Counted from the first letter of the stretch, positions 35,601 through 46,468 are shown. The stretch is DNA of 64,000 bases from Tetrastigma voinierianum (GCA_016808115.1 JAEQBH010006382.1:167724-231723); one strand, 5' to 3'. Notes: generated by a model from the sequence alone, not told the origin. Program-made: numbers and translations.

Positions 35601-35877
35601 GCACGATAGAGCCGCCCTCGACCATGCTCCGCGATTGCTTGGCCTTGACATTGTAGCTGTAATGCCGCGGTGCTCACACGGCCGGGCACGACAGGATCTG
35701 TTGTGTGAGAACTTCTATGTCGCGATAGACTTGCTTGATAATATACGATTACCTTGTTTGACTTGTGTTCATGAACACCGTTCATGGACACTGTTCATAA
35801 GAGGTTTCCAAATTTTGTTTCCAAACCAGTGGGACCTAAAAAAAAAAAAAAAAGACCCTCGGAATTTTGGGCTCACA
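35601..35877 (+). repeat. Tekay-1 3' LTR, part C of three
   Basis: Matches the end of the 5' LTR (7190-7501): GAGCCGCC, GGATCTGT, TTCATGGACACTGTTCATAAGAGG-type block, GTGGGACC then poly-A, and TTTTGGGCTCACA as the terminus. Closed by the TCAAC duplication. Confidence 0.88.
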
Positions 35878-35882
35878 TCAAC
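35878..35882. repeat. Right target-site duplication of Tekay-1 (TCAAC)
   Basis: Identical to 4789-4793. Together they bracket a 31,084-bp nested stack. Confidence 0.9.
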
Positions 35883-36689
35883 AACTAAAAAAAAGGCCAT
35901 GTGTTTCATTTCTAGTAAAGTATTTCCTTGAAAATTGAATAATATTCAGGGTGGGACAAACAGGGATGAGGTTTTAATCAACATTTGGGGTCAAGGATGG
36001 AAATAGGGTATTCACCGTGCCTCGGGTTTGAGATAGGGATGGGAAAAGGCTAAATATCTTGAAACCGGAATGGGATAAGAATGACTCGTCCCAAACCCAC
36101 CCCTTAAGTCCCTAAAAGGGTTTATATAGGGTTTCACACATGAGCTCAAGAAACTTAAGCTCAAATTAGGTTTAGGTCAACTAATACAAATCACGTGGGT
36201 TCTAAATAATTAATTAGTTTAATTGGGTTTTCAAGTAAATAATTAGCTCAAACTATCAATTTAAAAATATTGTTTGTAAGATCTAGTGCAATCTTGTATT
36301 TTTGCCATATGTGCATCACTAAATAAAATTAGGTAATTCAACCTAACGTAATCACCTCAGGAGGTGAACAGAGTGATAGTTTATTTTTGCAAAATTAAGC
36401 AATATAAATATTAGAGACAATTATTAAATAATATAAAACAATTGCATATAACTTGAAGAGAGTAAGAAAGAGATAATGCAACCTAGTTTATAGTGCATCA
36501 TCACTCCTTACCTACATACACTTTCCTCAAGGTCCCAAATGAGTAAGGGTTCTACAAATATAAGGATTCCAAACCAAGGCTCTAAACTTTATAATTGGAT
36601 TATGGTAATGGGAAAAAAAAATGTTGTGGTGTGATTATTGTAAAAAAAAAAAAAAAAAAACAAACGTGACATGAGGGGGACGTGTTGGA
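35883..36689. other. AT-rich interval without a recognisable gene
   Basis: No coding frame of note. Contains a GGGATGGG/CCAAACCCACCCC patch (35950-36110) and a 20-base poly-A (36641-36660). Confidence 0.6.
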
Positions 36690-36809
36690 AGCTCCATGTT
36701 AAACCAGAAAATTGAAAGAAAAAATTTAAATGTGATGGTGAGGCCTAAAAAAAATCTTGCAGATCCTTTGCTTCAAGAGCTGATAGCCTTACCTTAGCTT
36801 TAGATGCAC

Positions 36810-37970
36810 TTCTTTTTACCAAGGAGCAATCAAAGCACATGTGCAAATTATTTCAATCTCCAAACAGTCATTAGTCTTTTTCTTTAGTACAAAAGGGTAA
36901 CCCTCTTATCACTATATTTTTTGGAGTTGTACCTAATTATGTTCATTTTTTAAGAATTGATTTTTCTACAATTAATCATATGACTGGTAGCTCTAGAATG
37001 TTCTCCTCTATAGTCCTTCGATGGGCAATAAAAAGGTTTAAATTGCACATGGTTCTCTTGGCAATTGTTAGGATAGGAACTATCGAACTCATGACCGAAA
37101 TGATGGTGTGGCTGAAAGCGTTTGGCACTTCATTGATATCCATTCATGATGTGCTTGCGTTATAATTTGTCTTGCAATATGTTATTCATTAGTAAATTTA
37201 CTTCTGATCATCAATGTCGAGCTTTTAACTCTTTTTATTGTGAGTTTTAGAAGTTAATTATGAAGAGGATGATTGGCAATGTAAGGAAAAAATGGACTCT
37301 ATTATTTTCACAATGAATCTGACTTGAGTAGATGATGTTAGAGTACTTGTGTAAATTTTGTTTTCATGTTCAAAGATAATGATATCGTGTTCAGGCATTA
37401 TAGGTTAGGCCACTCCAACTTTCAATATTTAAAATATTTCTTTCCAAGTTTATTTATAGATATAAGTTCATCTTCTTTTTAATGTGAAGTTTGTCAGTTT
37501 GCTAAATAGCAACTTGCGTTTTTCCCTCTCAACCTTGTAAACCAACTAATCATTTACTACGATCCATAGTGATATTTGGGGTCCATGTTAAACATGTACA
37601 AACTATGGAAAAAAAATAGTTTGTGACCTTTATTGATGATCATACAAGATTAAGTAGAGTTTATTTGATAAGAGGAAAATCTGATGTGAAAACAATTTTC
37701 AAAAACTTTTACACTAATTGTTTTTGTTGAGAAATATATTTGTCAATGCATGTTTATGTTAACAAATGGTTTATTTTTGTCACAAAAATTTTAGAGCAAA
37801 AAAAAGGTCACTAAATTTTAGTGACGAAAACATCAATTTTATTGACAAAAGTTATCAATAAACTAGTGTTAGTAACAATATTTAGAATTTCTTTTGAAAA
37901 AAATATTTTTGTCCCTAAAATTTCGTTTGGGAAAGCATGATTTGATGTAGCGTTTTTACACCTACTCTAT
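36810..37970 (+). pseudogene. Copia gag end, protease and integrase remnant
   Basis: HMCKLFQSPN then SFSLVQKGN near 36840-36900 resemble the end of copia gag. NHMTGSSRMFSS at about 36977-37012 matches the copia protease (SGATDHMTGSSKLFSSY). RLGHSNFQYLKYFFPSLF near 37404-37460 is the GAG-pre-integrase HRRLGHPS motif. IHSDIWGP near 37565-37590 and FIDDHTRLSRVYLIRGKSD near 37628-37685 are the integrase core with two catalytic Asp regions. Confidence 0.82.
37745..37935. other. Possible small transposon insertion in copia integrase
   Basis: A non-copia block rich in TTTTAGTGACGAAAAC and TTGTCCCTAAAATTTCG separates two integrase parts. CACTAAATTTTAGTGACG resembles CACTA-type termini, but I cannot define both ends or a target duplication. 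Confidence 0.3.
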
Positions 37971-38399
37971 ATGTATCATGGAATAATTGGAAGCTTGGTT
38001 CTAGTCATTTGCAACCATCATTATAAGCAGCTTATGTTCACAATCCTTCTAAAACTATGAAAAATTGATTCCTCGAGAAAGAAAATGTATTTTTATAAGA
38101 TACAATGAACAATTCAAAGGACACATGTTCAAAGATGAGCATGAAAATGGAGAATCGTGAAATGTAATATTCTTAAATGGTCTACATATTGGTGAGATTG
38201 ATAGGGATTTACATCTATATGGAACAATGAACCTAGCATAATTTCCATACTAGAACAACAATCAATGCTTGAACCAAGATGGGGTTAATTAGTACCTATA
38301 TTACGTATAATAAGAGAGCAAATGTTGATATAAAGATCTCAACAAATCATTTTTTAACTATGATTTGAGATTGAAGGGAAAGTTCATATTGTAACTCAA

Positions 38400-38508
38400 T
38401 ATGATGATGTATAACAAAGTCAATTTAAGAGACTCTTACTTTTCTAACTATTTACATTATGATGATTTATAACAAAGTCAATTTAAGAGAATCTTACTTT
38501 TCCAACTA
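38400..38508 (+). repeat. 59-bp tandem duplication in the copia remnant
   Basis: ATGATGATGTATAACAAAG and the following CAATTTAAGAGACTCTTACT (38400-38450) are repeated at 38459-38508 with a few substitutions. Confidence 0.88.
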
Positions 38509-38699
38509 AGAATGAATGAGAAAAATCAATGATAGAAGAATTGGAGTAGATGCAGAAAAAAAAAATTTATGAGACTTTGTTAATTTGACTTCACATAAAA
38601 ACTTATTGGAAACAACTTGATTCTTAAGAGAAAATAAAAAGCAAATGGATCCATTAGAAATTAAAAATTAAGTCAGCTAAAGGTTCTATCAACAGGAGG

Positions 38700-39960
38700 G
38701 TATTATAGACTATGACGAAACCTTCTCTATAAATATTATGTTTGTCTCAATCTAGCTACACTAGCTAATATGGTCCTAGAGTTACATCAAATGGATGTCA
38801 AAAAAGATTTCCTTTATTGAGAGTTAAATGAAGAAATTTTTGTGGAACAACTAGTAGATTTCATTATCATAGGCCAAAAGCACAAAGTTTGCAAGTTAAA
38901 TTGTTCAATTTTTATGACCTTAAGCACTTATCTAGGAGAGTATTTGAGATTTCATTGTAGTATAACCTTATATCATTTTCACACTGATTGATAAAAACTG
39001 TTGTGTTTAAATTAAGCAATAAAAAGATAAATATGTATTTATCTTTACATATGGATAATACACTTTAGCTAGAGATGATTTGGTATTTGTTCAAACCACT
39101 AAGTTGTCATATGCTTTTGAGATGAATGATATGGGAGAAACATCTTACATTCTTATAATAAAAATCCATAAAGATCATTCTAACAAAATAATTTTTCTTT
39201 CATAAGATCATTATATCAAGAATATTCTTGAACTCTTATAAAAAAAAAAAAAGAATATTCTTAAACAATTCAATGTGCATGATAGCAATCCCATTGACAT
39301 TATATTTTGAAGAGCGAAAACCTAAGGAAAGAAATGAGTCCAAATACTCCAAAAGAAAAATGAAAACTAAATAGCATTCCCTAGTCTAATGTTGATGGAA
39401 ATCTAATATATCTGCTTCAATGTGCATAAGACTAGACATTTATTATGTCGTGGGAATGGTTAGTCGTTACCAAGAATATCCTAGAGTGGTGTAATGGAAA
39501 GCATAAAGAATATTTCTTAGGTATCTAAATGGAACTATGGACTACTCACTTTGTTATCAAGGAAAAGAATTTTGTTTATTGAATTATGCAGATGCCGAGT
39601 AAGCAAGTGATCTATATGAATGCAAGTCAACATATAATGGATATACGTTCTTAATTACTAATGGTATATTTAATGAAAAGGTAAGAAATGGTCTTGTATA
39701 GCCTTTTCAACCATGGAAGTAGAGTTTACTGCTTATTCAACTATGATAAGAAAGTAATAAGATTGAGGAAAATTATGCAAAGCTTAGGAATAGTCAAGGT
39801 TGTTTTTTAGGCCGACAATAATTTAAAGAGATAGTTAAGATGCGATTGATTACATATAAGGCACAAAATATTATTGATGAACTAAGCATATGGTTACTAA
39901 GAATAAGTTTATAAAAGACATTGCTGCACAAAATGCGATGATCTTGAAAAGCATACCTAC
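38700..39960 (+). pseudogene. Copia reverse transcriptase and RNase H remnant
   Basis: LHQMDVKKDFLY then ELNEEIFVEQLVDFI and GQKHKVCKLN (38781-38905) match LHQLDVKNAFLNGDLEEEVYM and the KVCKLKK block. MNDMGETSYIL-IKIHKDHS (39122-39180) matches FEMKDLGEASYILGIKI. YADAE and SDLYECKSTYNGYTF near 39590-39650 match the RNase H YCDADWAS and KSTSGYVF, and FSTMEVEFTAYS near 39705-39740 matches STMEAEYIA. Stops occur throughout. Confidence 0.82.
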
Positions 39961-40209
39961 TCAAGAGATGGTTACTAATTCATCCACAAAATCCATTACA
40001 AGGAATATTCTTTGTACATATGTAAATCATTAAGAATTGCGTAAATTATGATCCATGTTGATGATATATCATGGATCATTATTGATTGGCTATAAGATAC
40101 TTTATACATGATAAAAAATGAGCATTGTTATACATATCATTGGTATGTAAACTAGTACCTTTACAAATATGCTCCTAAATGTATGCTAATAGGTAGAGAT
40201 TGGCTTTCT

Positions 40210-40217
40210 CACATGAG
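40210..40217. repeat. Left 8-bp target duplication of the GATATATC MITE
   Basis: CACATGAG, repeated exactly at 40634-40641. Confidence 0.88.
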
Positions 40218-40633
40218 CAAGGATGAAAATATCCGATATATCCGTCGATATATCTCCGATATATCCGATATCGGTGATATTCGACACGATATCAACGATG
40301 ACCGATATATCGCCGATATATCGGTTTTGGACCGATATATCGTGGAAATATCACATCCGTGGCACACGCGCGCGTTAGTTTAATTTTTCGGTAAAATATC
40401 CGAGATATATCAGAGATATATTGGGATATATCGAGATATATCGAGGATATATCGGGATATATTTAAATTGCCAGATTTGAAATCCTGACTTGATCCAACG
40501 ATTATGGATTGATCACAACAGTTTAATTTCCGATATATCGATATTCATGTAAAAATATCCGCAGATATCTCCGATATATCGTAAAATCAAGCTGTCGATA
40601 TATCGAGTCGAAAGCGAATATTTTTCATCCTTG
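40218..40633. mobile_element. hAT-type MITE made of GATATATC palindromes (416 bp)
   Basis: Terminal inverted repeats CAAGGATGAAAATATCCG (left) and CAAGGATGAAAAATATTCG (right end, reverse complement), with a perfect 8-bp duplication CACATGAG on both sides. An 8-bp duplication with C-A-A-G-G ends fits the hAT superfamily. The body is dominated by CGATATATCG, GATATATCC and GATATCG units, palindromes of 6-10 bp. No coding capacity; it must have been moved by a transposase encoded elsewhere. Confidence 0.82.
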
Positions 40634-40641
40634 CACATGAG

Positions 40642-41422
40642 CAACTTCACCATTCAATATGTTTTGAGTTTCAATGAGACACAATATGTTGACGACGATA
40701 AAAGGAGAGAAAAGTATACAAAGATTGTGTTGATTACGTATCAAGATGAAGTTTGTAATAAATGATATCTTAACCAAATGTAATCGCCCATAATTACATT
40801 TGCCCTATTTGAATTGAACTAGAGTTTTAGTATAAAAATTTTAGAGAAGATTATGAATGCATAACTCAATTAAGTTTCTTATGTGAAGCTCTTCACTAAG
40901 GTTCAGATAGTGGTAATTTGACAAATGCTCTCTTGCAAGGTAAGTGAAACTACCATAGCATGTATTTCATACTACATGTGTTTGAATGTGACAAAGAAGG
41001 AAAGTAATTGATTAGTGTTTACAATCTTACTATGTGAGATCTTTAGGTTTATTACAAATATGATAGTCTCTTATTGTACCTTTTTTATACTTTTAAATAT
41101 GTTTTGAGATGAAAAATTGATGTTACTATTTTGGTATGTTTTTGAATGGGGTGAAATAATTTATCCTTATAAAACATATTGGACAAGCAATTAATTTGGT
41201 TTTAAAAGGAATAAGTTCAAAAGGAAGATATTTTTAGTTACATTGCACAAATGTGTTCATATTCAACCCATTATATTGTTTCTATAGCTGATGTAATTGT
41301 GAATACACTTAAAATATTGGATTGTATATAACTTCGAGGGATTAAATATATACACTAAATGTAACTATAAGTCTAGGTATAATGAGACATTATTATTGTT
41401 CATTCATAATTTTTTAAGGGGT
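40642..41422. other. AT-rich interval without a recognisable gene
   Basis: Continuation of the sequence the MITE entered. No domain is readable; it may be the decayed 3' end or LTR of the copia remnant. Confidence 0.45.
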
Positions 41423-42947
41423 TGACTATCGTATATCCCTAACAAGTGCATAAATTTATAGTTCCCAATTTGTAAGTGTGCTCACATAGTCACACAACCC
41501 ATTTTCTTACGTTCAACAGTGGAATATAAAGGACTTAGATAAATGATCGAGTGAGTTCAATTCATCTTATGGAAGTAGGAGATCATCCTGGATTTAAATT
41601 TAGTTTCTTGAATAAGTTGATCTAACCTAATCCCATATCATTATGTTGGGTTTCTAGGGTGTCAAATCATATAAAATTCATAGAAAAAAAAATTGCCTCA
41701 TAATACAACCAAGGGTCCATGTGATCTAATTAAATGGTTTAAGGAACAAAGAATACTTTTTTCTTTGTGCCGAAAGATCCTTTGTAGCCTTGTGTGTGCA
41801 CAAAGCCTTTCATGTCGAACCAAAAGGTATAGTAGGATCACTCACACCCTCTATAATTATCCACACGAACGAGCCTACTGGAAACCTAGAGAGAGACGAG
41901 TGTGCTAGCACGCAGGTTGACTCTCCAAAACCCTAGTCACCTCTCATAACATTAATGATACCCCCACAAGGGGATCCCTTGGGTTTAACTATTAATTTTA
42001 AGCCTAAGGGTTGGTTTTGGTCCATTCTAAGTGTGTGTCCATGTAGGTCAACATAATCTTGGTAGTGGGCTCAAAACCTATTTTGAGCCCACAGATCATA
42101 AGTGGCCTCTAGCAAGGCATTATGACCACCCAAATTATGTGGATGCTCATAGTCCGACATAACCTAATCCATAGTGAATGTTGTAGTCTTTTTGTCACTT
42201 AATATCCTTATTGAATACAAGGCATGGACTAAGTCACCCTTGTAAAGTTCAATCATGTAATTTCTCTACTTCCATGTAAATTGATAATACAAATGACATT
42301 AATAACCCTTATTAATTCATTTGAGTATGGTCATGCATTTTCCAGTCTCTTATGTCGAGGGGCCCATGGATATCTCTCTAAAAAGAGAGACAAATCCCAC
42401 TCATCCCACTTCCATGTCCCCTCCATGATTTATTATGTCTGAACAATAATCTACATTACCACCCTATTCTGAATCATGTTGAAGCGTATTCAAAATATAA
42501 AACTCATCAAATAGGGACTATGATATTTGATAGGTTAAGCGACAAAAGAAGACATCTCTATGATGAGAATTACTTATGACTTGTAATCCATATAGTATTC
42601 TCGGAGGGGTTCGGTCTAGTACAATGTTCACCAAAATGTACTTATGAGTTGACTTAATATCACATATCCATGATCACTAGAACATGATCATCAGTCACAC
42701 TTCATACTAGTCTAATTCATCATTGTTCCATCAATAATAAGCGACCGGAAACAATTTAGAATAGTATTCCATGTCAAGCCTAGGGTTTTACTATCAAGTC
42801 ACACATTTGATGACCAAGAGTGAAGTCAACTATTCATGAAATGAATTACCAAATTAGAAATATCAGATGATAATGAATACTTCTTTATTATTGAAATAAG
42901 AAAGTAATAACAATTACAATATTGCCTTGGGCACATCACTAACACAT
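41423..42947 (-). mobile_element. Probable solo LTR (copia-like), minus orientation
   Basis: About 1.5 kb of distinct composition, free of coding frames, bounded by TGACTATCG on the left and CACTAACA on the right. The minus strand would open TGTTAGTGATGTGCCCAAGG, like known copia LTR starts. No primer site, gag or pol abuts it, and no matching target duplication is seen (GGGGT versus CATTA). Boundaries are tentative. Confidence 0.4.
42065..42092. repeat. Perfect 12-bp hairpin in the probable solo LTR
   Basis: GTGGGCTCAAAA (42065-42076) and TTTTGAGCCCAC (42081-42092) are exact reverse complements around a CCTA loop. Confidence 0.88.
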
Positions 42948-43512
42948 TAATTGTAGTAAAATGGACTACCTAATGACAAAAGATGTGAAGGAGTTGAGCA
43001 GCTTCTAAAATTTAAAACTTCTCAAAAACCACTTAAATATATAATTCCTTGGATTATATTTTATCATATGAAATTGAAAGGTGGGAGATCTCCCTGAAGT
43101 TTTATCTAACAACAAAATGAAACTTAAAATACTGAATGAGAAATTCAGTCCGAGGAAACTTATGTTCTTACAAAAGAGGGGTCATAGGTATTTATGTTGT
43201 GGAAATCAAAGTAGTTCTCATATTTGTGAATTCATTCAAGATTCAAGTAAATTATTGATGAATTCAAAATAATCTAGACTATATTTTAAGTTAATCCGAA
43301 GCTTCATTTTTTTCATTTTATTAATATCATCTTGTGACCTATAATATTTATTGAGATATTTGAATTAACTTCTCTTGTTCTACAATGAAATCGAATATTA
43401 CAATGAGAAAAGTTTAGAAAATAATTTTATAAAATTTTTAATTAAAAATAGTATTGTTTAATTAGGAATTTGGGACACTTTTCATTTACCTCCATCTTGG
43501 AGTAAATTCTAT
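42948..43512. other. AT-rich interval without a recognisable gene
   Basis: A short open frame at 43081-43272 has no recognisable motif. Nothing else stands out. Confidence 0.55.
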
Positions 43513-44149
43513 TTAGGGGTGCTTGGTTGAGCTTATTAAGGGAGTTGATAGCTGATTCACCCCTATCAATTCTTATAAACTGCTTGGTTAAAACTCCTAA
43601 TCACCTATTGACATTTGTTTGGGCTAAACAACTCTTGATGGAAAAAAAACTACAAATCCTAACTTATTCTGATCCCCTCTTATTTAAATATCTAAATTTA
43701 ATTTTTTATTATTCTCTCATAGGAGTCTTTAACGTATTCTCGATCCATTTTTTATTAATTTAATATTTATTTTTTCTTTATTTTGGTTTTATAAAAATAA
43801 TCAAAGATTTTAAATTATTGAATCTTTCGTAAAAATAATTATATAAATAAACAATGTTTAAAGTAGTGTAAAAAATTGTTTATGGATTTTTAATTTTTTT
43901 TTGCTTTTTTTATATTTTACATTTCTCAAATTTATTTGCTTATTAGGAAACTAAAGAGTAAAGATTATCTAATTAAAAATGAATAATTTTAAATAATTTG
44001 AAGTAAGAAGATCTTAAATAATTCAAAAACATGAAACATAATAATTTTTTTTTAGGAAAAAATATTTTTTTAATAACTTTTTAATTCCTATTTTATATCA
44101 AAGTATTTTTTTTTCAATAAACAAAGAAGGAAAGAATATCAAAATAAAG

Positions 44150-44243
<94 letters not shown>

Positions 44244-44590
44244 TCATCCCTAAATTAATATTCCATTATTCAAAATTGAAAAAAATCCCAGAAACACTGT
44301 TAAAGAAAGAGAAGCAAAAAGAATAATTTTTTTCTTGCCTTCACATTTCCATTAATCAATGATTATTTAAATGTACATTTTAAGAAAAAAATTTATTTAA
44401 ATTTTATAATTTCATATTATTTACATTGTCTTTATATATAGACACACACATATATACATACTTGTATTATTTTTATATCTCTCTATTATATTTATATAGG
44501 CGAATTAGCATTCAATCAACTACTTTATATAATCAACTATAAGCTACCTACACCATTGCCAGCTATCAGTTGAACCAAACAGACACTTGA
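43513..44590. mobile_element. Possible non-autonomous TIR transposon
   Basis: The left end TAGGGGTGCTTGGTTGAGC and the right end, reverse complemented (AGTGTCTGTTTGGTTCAAC), share a G-TG-TTGGTT-A pattern, and each is followed by a GATAGCTG stretch. GGGGTGTTTGGTT starts are common in plant hAT-type elements. The interior is A+T rich and holds a long (TA)n run. No target duplication is visible. Confidence 0.35.
44154..44239. repeat. (TA)43 microsatellite
   Basis: Pure alternating AT run of 86 bp, the longest in the window. Confidence 0.97.
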
Positions 44591-44793
44591 ATAAATATTT
44601 TATACTTTCTAACTTTTTAGCTTTCGTTATAAATTGAATACTAAAAATCTTAGCACAATTATTTGAATATTTTAAAATAAAGACATGAGCAAATAAAGAT
44701 CTATAAAGTACTATAACAAGAATAATATTATAGTATCTTAATAATATACATTCGAAAAACATATGTATATCATTAATAATATGATTATTTAAA

Positions 44794-44891
44794 TCCAATA
44801 AGACCTAACTCAAGAGGTTAAGAGCTTAAGCTGACATATGGAGGAGAGAGGTCTAGGATTGGAGTCCCAATGGAGACATAGTTGTCAAAAA
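44794..44891 (+). mobile_element. Small tRNA-derived SINE with perfect 13-bp target duplication
   Basis: Body about 98 bp: CTCAAGAGGTTAAGAGCTTAAG as a Pol III A-box-like region and AGGATTGGAGTCCC as a degenerate B box (consensus GGTTCGANTCC), ending in CAAAAA. ATGATTATTTAAA occurs at 44781-44793 and again at 44892-44904, an exact 13-bp duplication as made by LINE-driven retroposition. Short for a plant SINE and with a weak A tail. Confidence 0.72.
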
Positions 44892-44959
44892 ATGATTATT
44901 TAAAAATAATTTATTTATTCTATAAAGTACTATATATTAATTTTAAGCTTTTGTTTTTA

Positions 44960-45836
44960 TATTCATGGTAAAGGTGCAAACCACCCCCCTTAGGTTTTCC
45001 CAAATAACCCACTTACACCTCAAACTATTTTTTCATCCAAATAAGCGCCTCGAGTTTACTCATGTAGCTCAAATGAGCTCATGTCGTAACTTTGGGCATT
45101 AAATGGCCAAACTCACATTACCTTGGCTCTTAAACCAGCCATGTAAGCAGTTGATATGACAATTTTTTGTTCTCATTCAACTTTAAACTTGAGGGGCTTC
45201 AAATATGAGGAAATTAAAAACCCTTATTTCATCATTCCAAAATACAACCTTCGAGCCAAAGACAACCCTGGGTTTCTCAACTTCATCAACCTCTCTATAA
45301 CTGCTTCAACCGGCCCTCTTTTCCTTCCTTCTGACAAAAAATCATTGGATAATTACAAACAAACCTCAGCAACTATCCAAAAATTTGGAAGTCAAAGGAG
45401 GGTAATTTCTTCTTCCATTTGTACATACATTTTGTGTTATGTTGGAACCTCGACTTCCATTAGTTTGTGTTGTGTTCCTTTCCTTCCATTTGTGTTGTGT
45501 TCTCTTCTTGGAATGTTACCGTTGGGTTTAACTTATCCACTGGTTTGTGTTTATCAATCACAACAATTTAACTGAGTTTGAAGATGTTAAATTAAATGGT
45601 TTTTAGGTTTTTCGTGGTCCCTTGTTTTGTGTTAATTAAATATTGTAAAGTGTTTTGTGTTAATTTAATCTGGTAAAGTGTTTTATGTTGATTTAATCTG
45701 ATAAAGTTATTGTTTATTGAGTGTTTTATTTTAAATGACAACATGGAAGGTCATGTGGATGTTTATTTACATCATGTTGGTAGATGGATTATGGATCCTA
45801 TATTAAGTTATGTCGGAGGAGATGTACACATTGAGC
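44960..45836 (+). mobile_element. 5' part of a Mutator-like transposon (MULE)
   Basis: Starts with AAGGTGCAAACCACCCCCCT and CCCAAATAACCCAC..., resembling MULE ends, followed by about 750 bp without a clear gene and then the N-terminus of a MULE protein at 45743. It is cut at about 45836, where Tat-like sequence in the opposite orientation begins. The left inverted repeat and duplication are not confirmed. Confidence 0.45.
45743..45836 (+). pseudogene. MULE transposase N-terminal fragment
   Basis: From the ATG at 45743 the frame reads MEGHVDVYLHHVGRWIMDP followed by ILSYVGGDVH. This matches the HHGG(R/E)...YVGGxV N-terminal domain of plant MuDR-type transposases from memory of that family. 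Only about 30 codons remain before the junction. The DDE core and SWIM zinc finger are absent. Confidence 0.6.
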
Positions 45837-46319
45837 TCCTGCGTTCTTGAGCCCAAAGGGCATCACACGATAGCAATAGGTTCCTTGCCTTGTGACGAAC
45901 GAGGTCTTTTCTAGCCCGATCCATGCGGATCCATCGCGTCCGTTTGTAGCCGGAGAAAGCATCCGCCATGAGGAGTTCATGGCCGGCTGTGGCATCTACG
46001 ATGAGGTCGATTAGCGGCAGAGGGAAACTATCCTTTGGGCATGCTCTGTTGACGTCGGTGGTCGTCGAGTCGCCGCTGGCATTTGCTTTTTGGCAGTACG
46101 ACGTTGGCTTGACCGTCGGGATATTCCGCCTCGGTGCCCACGGAGGAGTTTGCCTACTTCCTCATTGATCGCTTTTTGCCTTTCTGGCGTGAAGCTCCTT
46201 CTCTTTTGCTTGACTGGCTTGAAGGATGGATTGACGTTTAGCCTATGAGTGATTATTGCGGGGTCAATTCCTCCCATATCTGCCTGCTTCCATGCGAAGA
46301 CGTCTTTGTTCTGTCTCAA
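45837..46319 (-). pseudogene. Tat-like reverse transcriptase, truncated
   Basis: NKDVFAWKQADMGGIDPAII then LNVNPSFKPVKQKRRSFTPE (46310-46190) is the Tat/Ogre RT entry. KTSFVTRQGTYCYRVMPFGL then KNAGA (45915-45837) is the palm motif before the catalytic box; the YxDD box itself is missing because the fragment ends there. Confidence 0.87.
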
Positions 46320-46468
46320 GAAATGGGTAAGGAGGCCGAGGTCTCCTGAAGCTTGGAACCTGTAGCGAGGTGTTCGGGGTTGTCGATCGAATACGAGTTC
46401 CCGACTCTTACAGGGCTCGAATTCGGGTGTTCACCTGCGTCGCGCATGTCAAGCTCATCGGGTATATG

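Larger units (their letters stand above)
4794..35877 (+). mobile_element. Tekay-1: outer Ty3/gypsy chromovirus-like element with nested insertions
   Basis: Whole outer element: 5' LTR, tRNA-Met-type primer site, broken gag-pol, polypurine tract, and a 3' LTR split into three collinear pieces by Athila-1 and Athila-2. The 3' LTR pieces sum to about 2,657 bp against 2,708 bp for the 5' LTR. Without the insertions the element is about 10.1 kb. Long LTRs, a C-terminal chromodomain-like tail and the tRNA-Met-type site fit the Tekay/Del lineage; that lineage call is inference from family knowledge. All coding parts carry stops and frameshifts, so it is dead. Confidence 0.88.
36690..40030 (+). mobile_element. 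Ty1/copia retrotransposon remnant, pol order PR-INT-RT-RH
   Basis: Domains appear in copia order on the plus strand (listed next). Flanking LTRs are not recognisable: I looked for a repeat pair around 36.2-36.7 and 40.0-41.4 kb and saw none. The frame is broken every 20-60 codons. Confidence 0.82.

Noticed and set aside
40183..40383. 66-codon frame rich in Arg-Tyr-Ile-Ser-Asp
   Set aside because: Translation of the GATATATC palindromes of the MITE.
45156..45575. 139-codon plus-strand frame
   Set aside because: No recognisable motif and AT-biased composition; it precedes the MULE fragment and is probably untranslated leader.
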